A stretch of 42,474 nt of DNA from Streptomyces longispororuber (GTDB lineage Bacteria > Actinomycetota > Actinomycetes > Streptomycetales > Streptomycetaceae): positions 1 through 42,474 of the forward strand of contig NZ_JAMOLN010000071.1 of the NCBI RefSeq assembly GCF_024448165.1, read 5' to 3'. Shown piece after piece: positions 1 through 8,772 of this stretch (position 1 is the first letter of the stretch; every line of letters starts with the position of its first letter). The notes beneath the pieces were generated by a model. The model ran no database searches. It saw nothing but the letters and a program-made list of their open reading frames with translations, and was not told where the DNA came from. The position numbers and the translations under genes are program-made.

Positions 1-758
1 ACGAACCCATCTGGCAACTGCCCGTGCGCGGCGCGCTGCCCGCCCCCGCCGACACCGACACGGTCCACGGCCTGGCCGCCGTGTCCTCCGCCACCGCCTG
101 CGCCAAACTCCACGCCCAGGGCATCCGCCGCACCTTCGTCACGGGCCCCCGCCCCCTGCACCCCGGACAGAAGATCGCCGGACGCGTCCGGACGCTCCAG
201 TTCATGCCGCAGCGCGAGGACATCGCCTCCGGGCTCGGCCAGGAGTACGTCGAGCGGCACACCGCCCTGTGGGCCGTGCTGGAGACGATCGAGCCCGGCG
301 ACGTGCTGGTCGTCCAGGCGTACGGCTCGGCCACCACGGGCTGCTTCGGCGACATGCTGGTGCGCTACTTCCGGCAGAAGGGCGGCGCCGGGATCGTCGT
401 CGACGGCTGCGTCCGCGACGCACCGCGGGTGCGCGAGACCGGGGTGCCGATCTGGACCACCGGCGTCACCCCGCACTACGCCTCGCAGGCCGAACTCTTC
501 CCCTGGGCCTACGACGTGCCGATCGCCTGCGGCGGCGTGCTCGCGCTCCCCGGCGACCTGGTCGTCGCCGACGACGACGGCCCCGTCGTCGTACCCCGGC
601 GCACCGCCCCCGACATCATCGCCGCCGCCCGCGACCACGAGCAGTGGGAGCGGTTCAGCCGCGCCCGCATCGAGGGCGGCGGCGCGCTCACCGACTACTA
701 CCCGCTGACCCCCGACACGCGCGCCGAGTACGAGCGCTGGCGCGCGACCACCGAGTGA
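1..758 (+). CDS. RraA-family aldolase/decarboxylase-like protein, 5'-truncated by the window
   Basis: The reading frame is open from base 3 and a GTG lies at 24, but codons before that GTG (Glu-Pro-Ile-Trp-Gln-Leu-Pro) read well, so the gene most likely begins upstream of the window. The protein has the RraA/DlpA-type swivelling-domain pattern: Gly-Asp-Val-Leu-Val-Val around the middle, then Gly-Gly-Ala-Gly-Ile-Val-Val-Asp-Gly-Cys-Val-Arg-Asp, the typical substrate/metal site with its conserved Arg-Asp. Family members are class II pyruvate aldolases (4-hydroxy-4-methyl-2-oxoglutarate type), oxaloacetate decarboxylases or RNase E regulators; in a sugar-catabolic locus an aldolase or decarboxylase on a keto-acid sugar is more likely than RNase control. 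The exact substrate cannot be read from sequence. It lies 50 bases ahead of the next plus-strand gene. Confidence 0.8.
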   Translation, partial: EPIWQLPVRGALPAPADTDTVHGLAAVSSATACAKLHAQGIRRTFVTGPRPLHPGQKIAGRVRTLQFMPQREDIASGLGQEYVERHTALWAVLETIEPGDVLVVQAYGSATTGCFGDMLVRYFRQKGGAGIVVDGCVRDAPRVRETGVPIWTTGVTPHYASQAELFPWAYDVPIACGGVLALPGDLVVADDDGPVVVPRRTAPDIIAAARDHEQWERFSRARIEGGGALTDYYPLTPDTRAEYERWRATTE

Positions 759-808
759 ACGGACCGGAACGCCACCCGTACGTCCCGCCCACGAGGCAAG
801 GAGGCCCC

Positions 809-2707
809 GTGTCAGGCACATCCGTCACCCCCGCACCCCGCCGCGCGAGAACCTGGCTGCTCGCCGCCGCCGGACTGCTCCTGGTCGGCACGTCCTTCGT
901 GCCCGGCTCCTCCCCGGCGGACGCGGCGCCCTCGCAGTGCGCTCCCGTCGAGCTGTACGTCGCCACCGACGGCGACGACAAGGCGAAGGGCACCGAGCAC
1001 GACCCCTACAAGACCGTCACCCGCGCCCGCGACGAGATCCGCGACAAGGGCCTGAACCGGCCGGGCCGCATGCGCTGCGACGTCCACGTCAACCTGCACG
1101 CCGGCGACTACCCGGTGGACAAGGCCATCGGCCTCGACGAACGCGACTCCGGTGCCGACGGCCACCAGGTCGTCTACCGCAGCGTCGACGGCCCCGGCAA
1201 GGCCCGGCTGACCGGCTCCGTCCCGGTCACCGGCTGGGAGGCGTACAAGGACGGCGTCTACCGCGCCAAGGTCCCCGTCGACCAGCCGTTCTACACCCTG
1301 TACGACGGCGGGGCACGGGTCACCAACGCCCGCTACCCCAACCGGCAGGCCGCCGACGAATGGGCGCCGTACCTGACCTCGTACCTGCCCGAGCCGACGT
1401 ACGAGGCGGTGCACACCTGGATGTGGGCCAACCCCGGTGACTGGGACCCCGACTGGGACCTCAGTCAGGGACGGGTGACGGTCTGGTCGGGCGGCAGCTG
1501 GTCCTGGTTCACCGACACCGTCGACATCCGCGACTACAACATGAAGAAGAGCCAGCTCACCTTCAAGTACCCGACCCGATTCGCGCTCCACAACAGCCGC
1601 GGCGGCTCCCGCTACTTCCTGGAGAACTCGCTCGACTTCCTCGACCAGGCCGGCGAGTGGTACGCCGACCGTAAGGACGGCTGGCTCTACTACAAGCCGC
1701 AGGACGGCGACATCGCGAAGGCGGACGTGCGCAGGCCCGTCGTCAAGACGGTCCTCGATCTGGCGGGCTCCTCGCAGAAGAAGCGGCTGCACGACGTCGC
1801 GTTCGACGGACTCGGCGTCACCCAGACCGACTTCCCCGACTGGTACCGCTACGGCTGGAACGAGTCCGGCGACTCCGGAGTGGTGCACGAATACCCCACG
1901 TACGACCGGCAGATCGAGATGCCCCGCAACCGGTTCGGCGCGATCCGCCTGACCAACACCACCGGCATTGACCTGACCAGGATGCACATCACCGACACCG
2001 GATTCACCGCGATCTACCTGCTCACCGCCAACGACCACGTACGCATCACGGACAGCCTGCTCGAACGGCTCGGCGCCGACGGCATCCGGGTCGAAGGGCC
2101 CTACCCGGGCGAGGGCGACGTCGCGCACGAGAACACCTTCCGCAACCTCTTCATCGACCACGTCGGCGAACTGGTGCCCGGCGACGCCTCAGGCCTCGAA
2201 CTGCAGGACACCGGGCGCAACACGATCAGCCACATCGTCGTCAACCACAGCGCCCGCTACGGCATCAGCCTGCGCAGCCGCCCCGAGGTCTCCGTCAACG
2301 GGCAGACCTACACCGACGGCAACGACATCTCCTACATCCGCCTGGAGAACACCGGCATGGACAGCGGTGACATGGGCGCCTTCTACACGTACGGCCTGCA
2401 GAACGCCTCCGACGACCACCCGGTCGTCAACTCCCTGAACCAGGTCGTGATCGGCGACGTCGTCCCCGACGCCTCCATGCCGGACTCCGGCACCCGCGGC
2501 GTGCACATGGACGCGGGCGGCTGCGGCTGGGCCATCTCCAATGTGCAGGTCGGCAAGGTGACCGACCAGAAGTACCAGGCGTACCAGTGCAACAAGGTCA
2601 CCAACGGCGACTGGGAGGACGGCTTCGACGCCTCCCTCATGGAGTACGACAAGATCGGCGTCACGGACTCGTTCCCCTACCCCCAGCCCCAGGTGACACG
2701 GGACTGA
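809..2707 (+). CDS. Secreted right-handed parallel beta-helix protein, GH141-like candidate
   Basis: 632 residues from a GTG preceded four bases away by AAGGAGG (798-804); an in-frame opening extends further upstream but overlaps the previous gene and lacks a ribosome site. Residues about 1-40 form a signal peptide with an Arg-Arg pair and an Ala-Asp-Ala-Ala cleavage region. The N-terminal part after it (tyrosine-valine-alanine-threonine-Asp-Gly-Asp, then Asp-Pro-Tyr-Lys-Thr) is the usual opening of right-handed beta-helix polysaccharide-active enzymes, and the second half has the regular Asn/Asp-rich coils (for example around residues 380-560). GH141 enzymes (alpha-L-fucosidase, xylanase) have this architecture and one acts on RG-II, but GH110 and lyase-like helices look similar, so the family call is tentative. 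Export and helix fold are well supported; substrate is not. A hairpin follows it at once. Confidence 0.7.
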   Translation: MSGTSVTPAPRRARTWLLAAAGLLLVGTSFVPGSSPADAAPSQCAPVELYVATDGDDKAKGTEHDPYKTVTRARDEIRDKGLNRPGRMRCDVHVNLHAGDYPVDKAIGLDERDSGADGHQVVYRSVDGPGKARLTGSVPVTGWEAYKDGVYRAKVPVDQPFYTLYDGGARVTNARYPNRQAADEWAPYLTSYLPEPTYEAVHTWMWANPGDWDPDWDLSQGRVTVWSGGSWSWFTDTVDIRDYNMKKSQLTFKYPTRFALHNSRGGSRYFLENSLDFLDQAGEWYADRKDGWLYYKPQDGDIAKADVRRPVVKTVLDLAGSSQKKRLHDVAFDGLGVTQTDFPDWYRYGWNESGDSGVVHEYPTYDRQIEMPRNRFGAIRLTNTTGIDLTRMHITDTGFTAIYLLTANDHVRITDSLLERLGADGIRVEGPYPGEGDVAHENTFRNLFIDHVGELVPGDASGLELQDTGRNTISHIVVNHSARYGISLRSRPEVSVNGQTYTDGNDISYIRLENTGMDSGDMGAFYTYGLQNASDDHPVVNSLNQVVIGDVVPDASMPDSGTRGVHMDAGGCGWAISNVQVGKVTDQKYQAYQCNKVTNGDWEDGFDASLMEYDKIGVTDSFPYPQPQVTRD

Positions 2708-2717
2708 CGCGCGCACG

Positions 2718-2750
2718 GCGGGCGGGCCCGACGGCTCCGGGCCCGCCCGC
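2718..2750 (+). terminator. Strong GC hairpin, probable terminator after the beta-helix gene
   Basis: A perfect 13-base-pair inverted repeat (left arm 2718-2730, right arm 2738-2750) with a 7-base loop starts 10 bases after the stop codon of the beta-helix gene. There is no T-run behind it, only a pyrimidine-rich stretch, which is usual for Streptomyces terminators. It probably separates the upstream genes from the SBP-like/GH95/PL1 genes, or reduces read-through. Confidence 0.7.
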
Positions 2751-2792
2751 GCCCCGCCTCCTTCCTTCACCCGCCGCCCGTCAGGAGCCCAG

Positions 2793-3971
2793 ATGAACCC
2801 CTCGTCGAGCAGCCCTCCCGACGCACCGCCCACCACGACGGACGCGCTGCGCGGCCTCACCCGCGACCGCCCCGGCGCCTCGGCACCGCTGGCCGAACTC
2901 TCCCGCATCGACGCCGGGCTGCCGCCGGGCTGCGAGACCGTCGGCCTGCCCGTGCGCTGGACCCACCGGTGCACGGACGATGTGCCCGTCGCCGAACTCG
3001 CGGCGGAGTACGACCTGTTGGAGATCGAGCACGCCTGGCTGGGTGCCGCGGTCGCCGCGGACTGTCTGATGCCGCTCGACGACCTCCTCGGCACGGCGGC
3101 ACTGGCGCGGTGGCGGGCGGGATCCGTCGGCCCCGCCTTCACGGCGTACGAGTGGGGCGGCCGTCCCTGGGCGGTTCCGTACGACGTGACGGCGCAGATG
3201 TCGGCCGGCCGGGCTGACATCCTGCGCGGCGAGGCGCTCCCCGTCACCTGGGACGAGGTGCTGGCGTCGGCGCTGCCGATGACCCTGTGCCTGGGCGGCC
3301 CGCACGCCCTGCTCACCCTGTGCGCGCTCAGCCTCAGCCTCGGCGAACGGCCGGGCGAGGGAGCCGAGTTCGTGTCGGCCGAAGTCGGCGAACAGGCGCT
3401 GGAGACCATGGCGTCGCTGGCCGCGCGCAGCGACGAACGTCTGTGGCGGCAGCGGCCCGACGACGTCCTCGCGGCCCTGGCGGGCGCCGACGGTCCGACG
3501 TACTGCCCCCTGGTCCCGGGCCACGCGGCCGCCACCCGGTGCGGCCCCTACCCGCTCACCTTCGGCGCCGCCCCCACCGCCCGGCCCGGCGGCACCCCCG
3601 GCAGTGTCTTCGGCGGCACCGGGCTCGCCGTGTCCCGCCGCCGCGCCGCCGACCCGCTCATCCGCGAGGCGCTGCGCGACCACCTAGGGCGGCTGCTCGC
3701 GGACCCCGTCCAGTGCGGACTCTTCCCGGTCACCGGCGGACAGCCCGCCGCCCGCGCCGCCTGGACCGACCCGCGCACCGACCGCCGCTGGGGCGGCTTC
3801 TTCCGCACCACGCTCGACACCGTCGACGGCTCCTGGGTGCGGCCCCGTGGAGTCGGCTTCCCCGCGTTCCAGCGCGCCGCGTCCGAGCTGCTGCGCACCG
3901 CCCTGGCCGATGGGCGGCCCGTACGACCTGTCGTGTCCGACCTCAATCGCCTGTACAGGCAGAGGAGTTGA
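2793..3971 (+). CDS. Solute-binding-protein-fold protein without signal peptide
   Basis: 392 residues. ATG start with GGAG six bases upstream. The body reads like an ABC-transporter sugar-binding protein: Tyr-Asp-Leu-Leu-Glu-Ile near residue 70, a Trp-Leu/'MPLDDLL' segment near 90-100, Gly-Gly-Arg-Pro-Trp-Ala-Val-Pro-Tyr-Asp near 125-130, and a late tripartite pattern with Phe-Pro-Ala-Phe-Gln. However, the first 40 residues are Ser/Pro/Thr/Asp-rich and hydrophilic: there is no hydrophobic core, no twin-arginine export signal and no lipobox cysteine, so it is predicted to stay in the cytoplasm. No permease genes adjoin it. Its stop is two bases before the GH95 start, so the two are translationally coupled. 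Function unknown; a cytoplasmic sugar sensor/chaperone, or a relative of the binding proteins found beside acid-sugar enzymes, are possibilities. Confidence 0.7.
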   Translation: MNPSSSSPPDAPPTTTDALRGLTRDRPGASAPLAELSRIDAGLPPGCETVGLPVRWTHRCTDDVPVAELAAEYDLLEIEHAWLGAAVAADCLMPLDDLLGTAALARWRAGSVGPAFTAYEWGGRPWAVPYDVTAQMSAGRADILRGEALPVTWDEVLASALPMTLCLGGPHALLTLCALSLSLGERPGEGAEFVSAEVGEQALETMASLAARSDERLWRQRPDDVLAALAGADGPTYCPLVPGHAAATRCGPYPLTFGAAPTARPGGTPGSVFGGTGLAVSRRRAADPLIREALRDHLGRLLADPVQCGLFPVTGGQPAARAAWTDPRTDRRWGGFFRTTLDTVDGSWVRPRGVGFPAFQRAASELLRTALADGRPVRPVVSDLNRLYRQRS

Positions 3972-3973
3972 CG

Positions 3974-6376
3974 ATGACTGACATCAGCAGACGCGGGGTC
4001 CTCGCGGTGGCGGGCGCCACCGCGGCGGCCACCGCGCTGCCCCTCACGGCGGCCGTGGCCGCCGACGGCGAGGCCGCCGCCAACCCGATGCGGCTCTGGT
4101 ACCTCGCCCCGGCCGACGAGTGGCTCCAGGCGCTGCCCGTCGGCAACGGCCGGATCGGCGCCATGGTGTTCGGCGGCACCGACACCGAACGGCTCCAGCT
4201 CAACGAGGACAGCCTGTGGGCCGGCAGCCCCCACGACTACGACCGGCCCGGCGCCGTCGACCACCTCGAGGAGATCCGCCGCCTCGTCCTCGCCGAGAAG
4301 TGGAACCAGGCCCAGAAACTCGTCGACAGCTCGTTCATGGGCAGTCCCAGCGAGCAGGCCGCCTACCAGGTCCTGGGCGACCTCGAACTCGACCTCACCG
4401 CCACCGGCGACGTCGGCGACTACACACGCGAACTCGATCTGGAGACGGCGGTCACCCGCGTCCGCTACACCCGCGGCGGCGTCCGCCACACCCGTGAGGT
4501 CTTCGCCAGCGCCCCCGACCAGGTCGTCGTCGTCCGCCTCACCGCGGACACCCCGGGCGAGGTCGGCTTCACGGCCCGCTTCAGCACCCCTCAACAGGCC
4601 ACGCCCTCGGCGGTCGACGACCGCACCATCGCCCTCGACGGCGTGAGCGGTGCCTGGCAGGGACGGGATGGCGCCGTACGCTTCCGGGCCACCGCGCACG
4701 CCGTCGCCGAGGGCGGCCGGGTCGGCACCGACGCGGCGGCGGGCACCCTCACCGTGACCGGCGCCGACGCCGTCACCCTCGTCGTCTCCATGGCGACCAG
4801 CTACCGGAACTACCTGGACGTCGGCGCCGACCCGGTCGCCCGCGCCCGCCGCTGGTCGGACCCGGCCGTCCGCACCCCGTACGGCCGGCTGCGAGAGCGG
4901 CACGTCGAGGACCACCGGCGGCTGTTCGGGCGGGTCGGCATCGACCTCGGCACCTCGGAGCGGGTGGCGCTGCCCACCGACGAGCGGATCGGCCGGTTCG
5001 GCGACGGGCAGGACCCGCAGTTCGCCGCGCTCTACTACCAGTACGGCCGCTACCTGCTGATGTCCTGCTCCCGCTCGCCCGGCCAGCCCGCCAACCTCCA
5101 AGGGCTGTGGAACGACAGCATGGCGCCTGCCTGGGAGTCCAAGTACACCGTCAACATCAACTTTGAGATGAACTACTGGCCGGCCGGGCCCGCCAACCTC
5201 GCCGAGTGCTGGGAACCCGCGGTCGCCATGATCCACGAGCTGGCCGAGTCCGGCGCCCGTACCGCACGGACGCACTACGGCGCGCCCGGCTGGGTCACCC
5301 ACCACAACACCGACGGCTGGCGCGGCACCGCCCCGGTCGACTTCGCCCAGTACGGAATGTGGCCCACCGGCGGTGCCTGGCTCTGCCTGATGCTGTGGGA
5401 GCGCTACCGCTTCACCGGCGACGAGGACGCGCTGCGCGACGACTACCGCGTGATGAAGGGGGCCGTGGAGTTCTTCCTCGACACCCTCACCCAGGACCCG
5501 GAGCACGGCTGGCTCATCACCAACCCGTCGCAGTCGCCCGAGGTCACCCACCACCAGGACGAGGGCGAGAGCGTCAGCATCTGCGCGGGCCCCACCATGG
5601 ACATGCAGCTGCTGCGCGACCTCTTCGACGCCTTCGGCGGGGCCGCCCGCGTCCTCGACCGCGACCCGGGACTGCGCGAGCGGGTGCGCGAGGCCCGCGA
5701 CCGGCTCGCCCCGACCCGGATCGGCTACCTCGGCCAGATCCAGGAGTGGCTGACCGACTGGGAGGAGGCCGCCCTGGTCAGGAGCCGTCACGTCTCCCAC
5801 CTGTACGGGCTGTTCCCCAGCGCCCAGATCGACCCCCGGCGCTCGCCCGACCTGGCGGCGGCCGCCGTGCGCAGCCTCGAACTGCGCGGCACCGCGGGTC
5901 AGGGCTGGTCGCTCGCCTGGAAGATCAACATGTGGGCGCGGCTGCTCGACCGCGAGCGCGCCTACCAGCACCTTGCGAGCCTGCTCACCCCGGCGCGCAC
6001 CGCCCCCAACCTGTTCGACCTGCACCCGCCGTTCCAGATCGACGGCAACTTCGGCGGCGTCTCCGGCATCACCGAGATGCTGCTGCAGAGCCACGCCGAC
6101 GAGGTGGCGCTGCTGCCGACCCTGCCCGCCGCCTGGCCCGCCGGCTCGTTCCGCGGCCTGCGGGCGCGCGGCGGGTTCGAGATCGACGCGCACTGGTCCG
6201 ACGGCGCATTGACCCGCGCCACCGTTTACTCCCTCCAGGGCCGCGAACTGCGCCTGCGCACCGAAGCGCCGGTGGACGTGGCCGGCGCGCCCCGTACGAG
6301 CCGCCCCGAGGCGAACGTCGTCGTCTGCGCGACGCGCCCCGGCGCCACGTACCGAATCGTTCCGCGCACCGCTTGA
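3974..6376 (+). CDS. GH95 family alpha-L-fucosidase / alpha-L-galactosidase, Tat-exported
   Basis: 800 residues, matching the usual GH95 length. It starts at ATG 3974, two bases after the preceding stop, with GAGGAG inside the previous gene. The N-terminus (Ser-Arg-Arg-Gly-Val-Leu then an Ala-rich hydrophobic run ending near residue 30) is a Tat-type signal. The N-terminal beta-sandwich carries the GH95 opening Leu-Pro-Val-Gly-Asn-Gly-Arg and Asn-Glu-Asp-Ser-Leu-Trp. The catalytic (alpha/alpha)6 barrel has Asn-394/Asn-396 in the Asn-Ile-Asn-x-x-Met-Asn-Tyr-Trp motif, a likely general acid Glu-523 in Ser-Gln-Ser-Pro-Glu, and Asp-690 in Ile-Asp-Gly-Asn-Phe-Gly-Gly, corresponding to the Asn/Asn, Glu and Asp of the characterised fucosidase AfcA. 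GH95 members remove L-fucose or L-galactose from plant polysaccharides, including RG-II side chain A; which sugar is preferred here is not decided. Confidence 0.93.
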   Translation: MTDISRRGVLAVAGATAAATALPLTAAVAADGEAAANPMRLWYLAPADEWLQALPVGNGRIGAMVFGGTDTERLQLNEDSLWAGSPHDYDRPGAVDHLEEIRRLVLAEKWNQAQKLVDSSFMGSPSEQAAYQVLGDLELDLTATGDVGDYTRELDLETAVTRVRYTRGGVRHTREVFASAPDQVVVVRLTADTPGEVGFTARFSTPQQATPSAVDDRTIALDGVSGAWQGRDGAVRFRATAHAVAEGGRVGTDAAAGTLTVTGADAVTLVVSMATSYRNYLDVGADPVARARRWSDPAVRTPYGRLRERHVEDHRRLFGRVGIDLGTSERVALPTDERIGRFGDGQDPQFAALYYQYGRYLLMSCSRSPGQPANLQGLWNDSMAPAWESKYTVNINFEMNYWPAGPANLAECWEPAVAMIHELAESGARTARTHYGAPGWVTHHNTDGWRGTAPVDFAQYGMWPTGGAWLCLMLWERYRFTGDEDALRDDYRVMKGAVEFFLDTLTQDPEHGWLITNPSQSPEVTHHQDEGESVSICAGPTMDMQLLRDLFDAFGGAARVLDRDPGLRERVREARDRLAPTRIGYLGQIQEWLTDWEEAALVRSRHVSHLYGLFPSAQIDPRRSPDLAAAAVRSLELRGTAGQGWSLAWKINMWARLLDRERAYQHLASLLTPARTAPNLFDLHPPFQIDGNFGGVSGITEMLLQSHADEVALLPTLPAAWPAGSFRGLRARGGFEIDAHWSDGALTRATVYSLQGRELRLRTEAPVDVAGAPRTSRPEANVVVCATRPGATYRIVPRTA

Positions 6377-6480
6377 CCTCGATCACTGCCTGATCGCGCG
6401 CACCACCTGACCCTGCGCGCCCACCGTCCGAGCCACCGACGTGGCCACCGCATGCCCGAAACCCCCTGAGGAGCTCCGAC

Positions 6481-8772
6481 ATGACCCAGCTCAATGGACA
6501 TCCGGCCGCCGATGCGGCCGACACCGCGAGACCGCTCGGCCGCCGCGCCTTCGTCGTCGGCGCGGGCGCGCTGATCGGTGCCGCCGCCCTGCACCTGCCC
6601 TCCGCCCAGGCCGCCGAGAAGCTCGCCGCCGCGGCCGACGCGGCGGGTGAGGTCCTCGCCTTCCCCGGCGCGGAGGGCGGCGGCCGTTACGCCACCGGCG
6701 GGCGCGGCCTGTCGGTCTACGAGGTCACCACCCTCGCCGACTCCGGCCCCGGCTCGCTGCGCGACGCCGTCTCCGCGGGCGACCGCACCGTCGTCTTCCG
6801 CGTCTCCGGGAACATCGAGCTCAAGGGCGGACTCGACATCCTCGGCTCCAACATCACCATCGCGGGACAGACTGCCCCCGGCGACGGCATCTGCGTCGTC
6901 GGCAACGAGACGAAGATCAACGACCAGTCGAACATCATCCTGCGCCACCTGCGCTTCCGCGGCACGGACACCCTCGGCACCCCCATCGACACCTTCGGCA
7001 TGGAGGGGTGCAGGAACGTCATCATCGACCACTGCTCCTTCAGCTGGGCGGTCGACGAGTGCTGCTCCGTGTACGGCAACGAGAACGTCACCCTGCAGTG
7101 GTGCATCATCGCCGAGGGCCTCGCCCAGTCCGTGCACCCGAAGGGACTGCACGGCTACGGCGGCCTGTGGGGCGGGGACAACGTCACGTACCACCACAAC
7201 CTCCTGGTCCACCAGGGCGGCCGGAACCCGCGGTTCAGCTTCGTCGAGGACGTGCCGAGCAACGTGGACCACCGCAACAACGTGATCTACAACTACGGCT
7301 ACACGTCCTGCTACGGCGGGGAGTGGGTCGCCGGGGTCAACATGATCGGCAACTACTACAAGCCGGGCCCCGACACCCTCGCCGCCATCGCACCGGTCAT
7401 CGTCTCGCCCGACCGCGGCGGCACCTGGCACGTCAGCGGCAACGTCATCGAGGGCCACTCGGACATCACCGCCGACAACGTCCGCGGGATCGACTTCTCG
7501 GCGGGCGGCTGCACGCTGAGCGCGGAGCCCCTGGAGTTCCCCGACCCGATCGAGGCGCAGTCGGCGAAGGACGCCTACGCCTCTGTCCTGGCGGACGCGG
7601 GTGCGGTCCTGCCGCGCCGCGACGCCGTCGACGCCCGCGTGATCAACGACGTGCGCAACGGCACCGGCCGCATGATCAACTCGCAGAAGGAGGTCGGCGG
7701 CGTCGTCCCCCTGGCCTCCGCAGAGGCTCCCAAGGACAGCGACCACGACGGCATCCCCAACGCCTGGGAGAAGGCCCACGGCCTCGACCCCAAGGACCCG
7801 GCGGACGGCGCCGCCATCGACCCGCAGACCGGCTACAGCAACCTGGAGCTGTACCTCAACTCCCTGAAGTCCGTGGGCGCGCCGAACCCCGAGGTCGCCC
7901 TCACCGGCCCGGCCGCCGACAGCGTGACCACGAACGCCACGGGGACCGCGGACCTCACCCTGCGCGCCGACGCCACCGCCCGGGGCGGCGCCGACATCGC
8001 GGCCGTCGCGTTCTACGCCGACGCCGAGAAGATCGGCGAGGCCATCTCCGCCCCGTACGAGATCACCTGGAAGGGCGCCACGGCCGGCACTCACCACCTC
8101 ACCGCCCGCGCCACCGACTCCACCGGCACGTCCACCACCTCCTCGCCGGTCCCCGTCCACGTCAACAAGACGACGGACCTCGGGAGTTGGACGGCGATGG
8201 ACCTCGGGGACGTGCCCATCGCGGGCGCCGCGGCCCTGGAGTCGGGGAAGTTCACCCTGAGCGGCTCCGGCAAGATGAAGGGGCGCAAGGACAGCTGCCA
8301 CTTCGTCTACCAGAAGATCGACAGCCCCGGCGACGAGGTGGTGGAGCTGATCGCCCGCGTCGACTCGCTCAGCGCCGTCTACCAGGAGGTCATCGCGGGC
8401 ATCATGATCCGCGACAACCTGACCCCCGATTCACCGTTCAACCTCATCGGCCTCTACGTGGCCAACGGCGGGCTGAAGTGCGCCGTGAAGCGCATCCACG
8501 CGAACGGCCCCGAGATGAGCGACGGCCGGTACCCGTACGAGGAGGACGAGCTGCTCGACGACAAGCCGTACTGGCTGCGGATCACGCTGCGCGGCGACGA
8601 GTTCACCTCGGAGATCTCCCCGGACTCCCTGCAGTGGACGCGGGCCGGCTACGAACGCATCCCCATGGGGGACCAGGTCTACGCGGGCCTGTTCGTCGAG
8701 GGGAACAAGGAGGCGAACGCCGTCGCGCACTACGCGACGGCGAAGTTCAGCCTCGTCAAGATCAATAAGTGA
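6481..8772 (+). CDS. PL1-type pectate lyase with Ig-like and C-terminal beta-sandwich domains, Tat-exported
   Basis: 763 residues, ATG with GAGGAG seven bases upstream. The Tat signal is Gly-Arg-Arg-Ala-Phe-Val-Val with hydrophobic core to about residue 44. The mature protein opens with the PL1 hallmark Phe-Pro-Gly-Ala-Glu-Gly-Gly-Gly and Gly-Ser-Leu-Arg-Asp-Ala, followed by beta-helix coils with Ile-Asp-His-Cys-Ser-Phe-Ser-Trp, a Val-Asp-Glu calcium site, His-Gly-Tyr-Gly-Gly-Leu-Trp-Gly and Arg-Asn-Pro-Arg-Phe carrying the likely catalytic arginine (residues about 60-390). Then follow a calcium-type Asp-x-Asp-x-Asp-Gly segment (about 420-435), an Ig-like domain (about 470-560) and a C-terminal sandwich resembling DUF1349 or a carbohydrate-binding module (about 570-763). 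It would cleave homogalacturonan outside the cell and so open the pectin backbone. Its 3' end overlaps the convergent GH127 gene by 11 bases. Confidence 0.9.
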   Translation: MTQLNGHPAADAADTARPLGRRAFVVGAGALIGAAALHLPSAQAAEKLAAAADAAGEVLAFPGAEGGGRYATGGRGLSVYEVTTLADSGPGSLRDAVSAGDRTVVFRVSGNIELKGGLDILGSNITIAGQTAPGDGICVVGNETKINDQSNIILRHLRFRGTDTLGTPIDTFGMEGCRNVIIDHCSFSWAVDECCSVYGNENVTLQWCIIAEGLAQSVHPKGLHGYGGLWGGDNVTYHHNLLVHQGGRNPRFSFVEDVPSNVDHRNNVIYNYGYTSCYGGEWVAGVNMIGNYYKPGPDTLAAIAPVIVSPDRGGTWHVSGNVIEGHSDITADNVRGIDFSAGGCTLSAEPLEFPDPIEAQSAKDAYASVLADAGAVLPRRDAVDARVINDVRNGTGRMINSQKEVGGVVPLASAEAPKDSDHDGIPNAWEKAHGLDPKDPADGAAIDPQTGYSNLELYLNSLKSVGAPNPEVALTGPAADSVTTNATGTADLTLRADATARGGADIAAVAFYADAEKIGEAISAPYEITWKGATAGTHHLTARATDSTGTSTTSSPVPVHVNKTTDLGSWTAMDLGDVPIAGAAALESGKFTLSGSGKMKGRKDSCHFVYQKIDSPGDEVVELIARVDSLSAVYQEVIAGIMIRDNLTPDSPFNLIGLYVANGGLKCAVKRIHANGPEMSDGRYPYEEDELLDDKPYWLRITLRGDEFTSEISPDSLQWTRAGYERIPMGDQVYAGLFVEGNKEANAVAHYATAKFSLVKINK

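Noticed and set aside
269..808. Upstream extension of the beta-helix gene frame
   Set aside because: It overlaps the RraA-like gene in another frame and is Arg-rich; the GTG at 809 has the ribosome site and signal peptide.
3548..6193. Very long open frame antisense to GH95 and its neighbour
   Set aside because: It mirrors real genes, has low-complexity Val/Gly/Ala composition and no domain features. Similar antisense frames at 812-2161, 6226-8301, 12496-14826, 19866-22211 and 36051-38384 were dropped for the same reason.
6377..6480. GCGCGC inverted repeat and GATC repeats between GH95 and PL1
   Set aside because: Short, GC-typical and with a long loop; no convincing terminator or operator.
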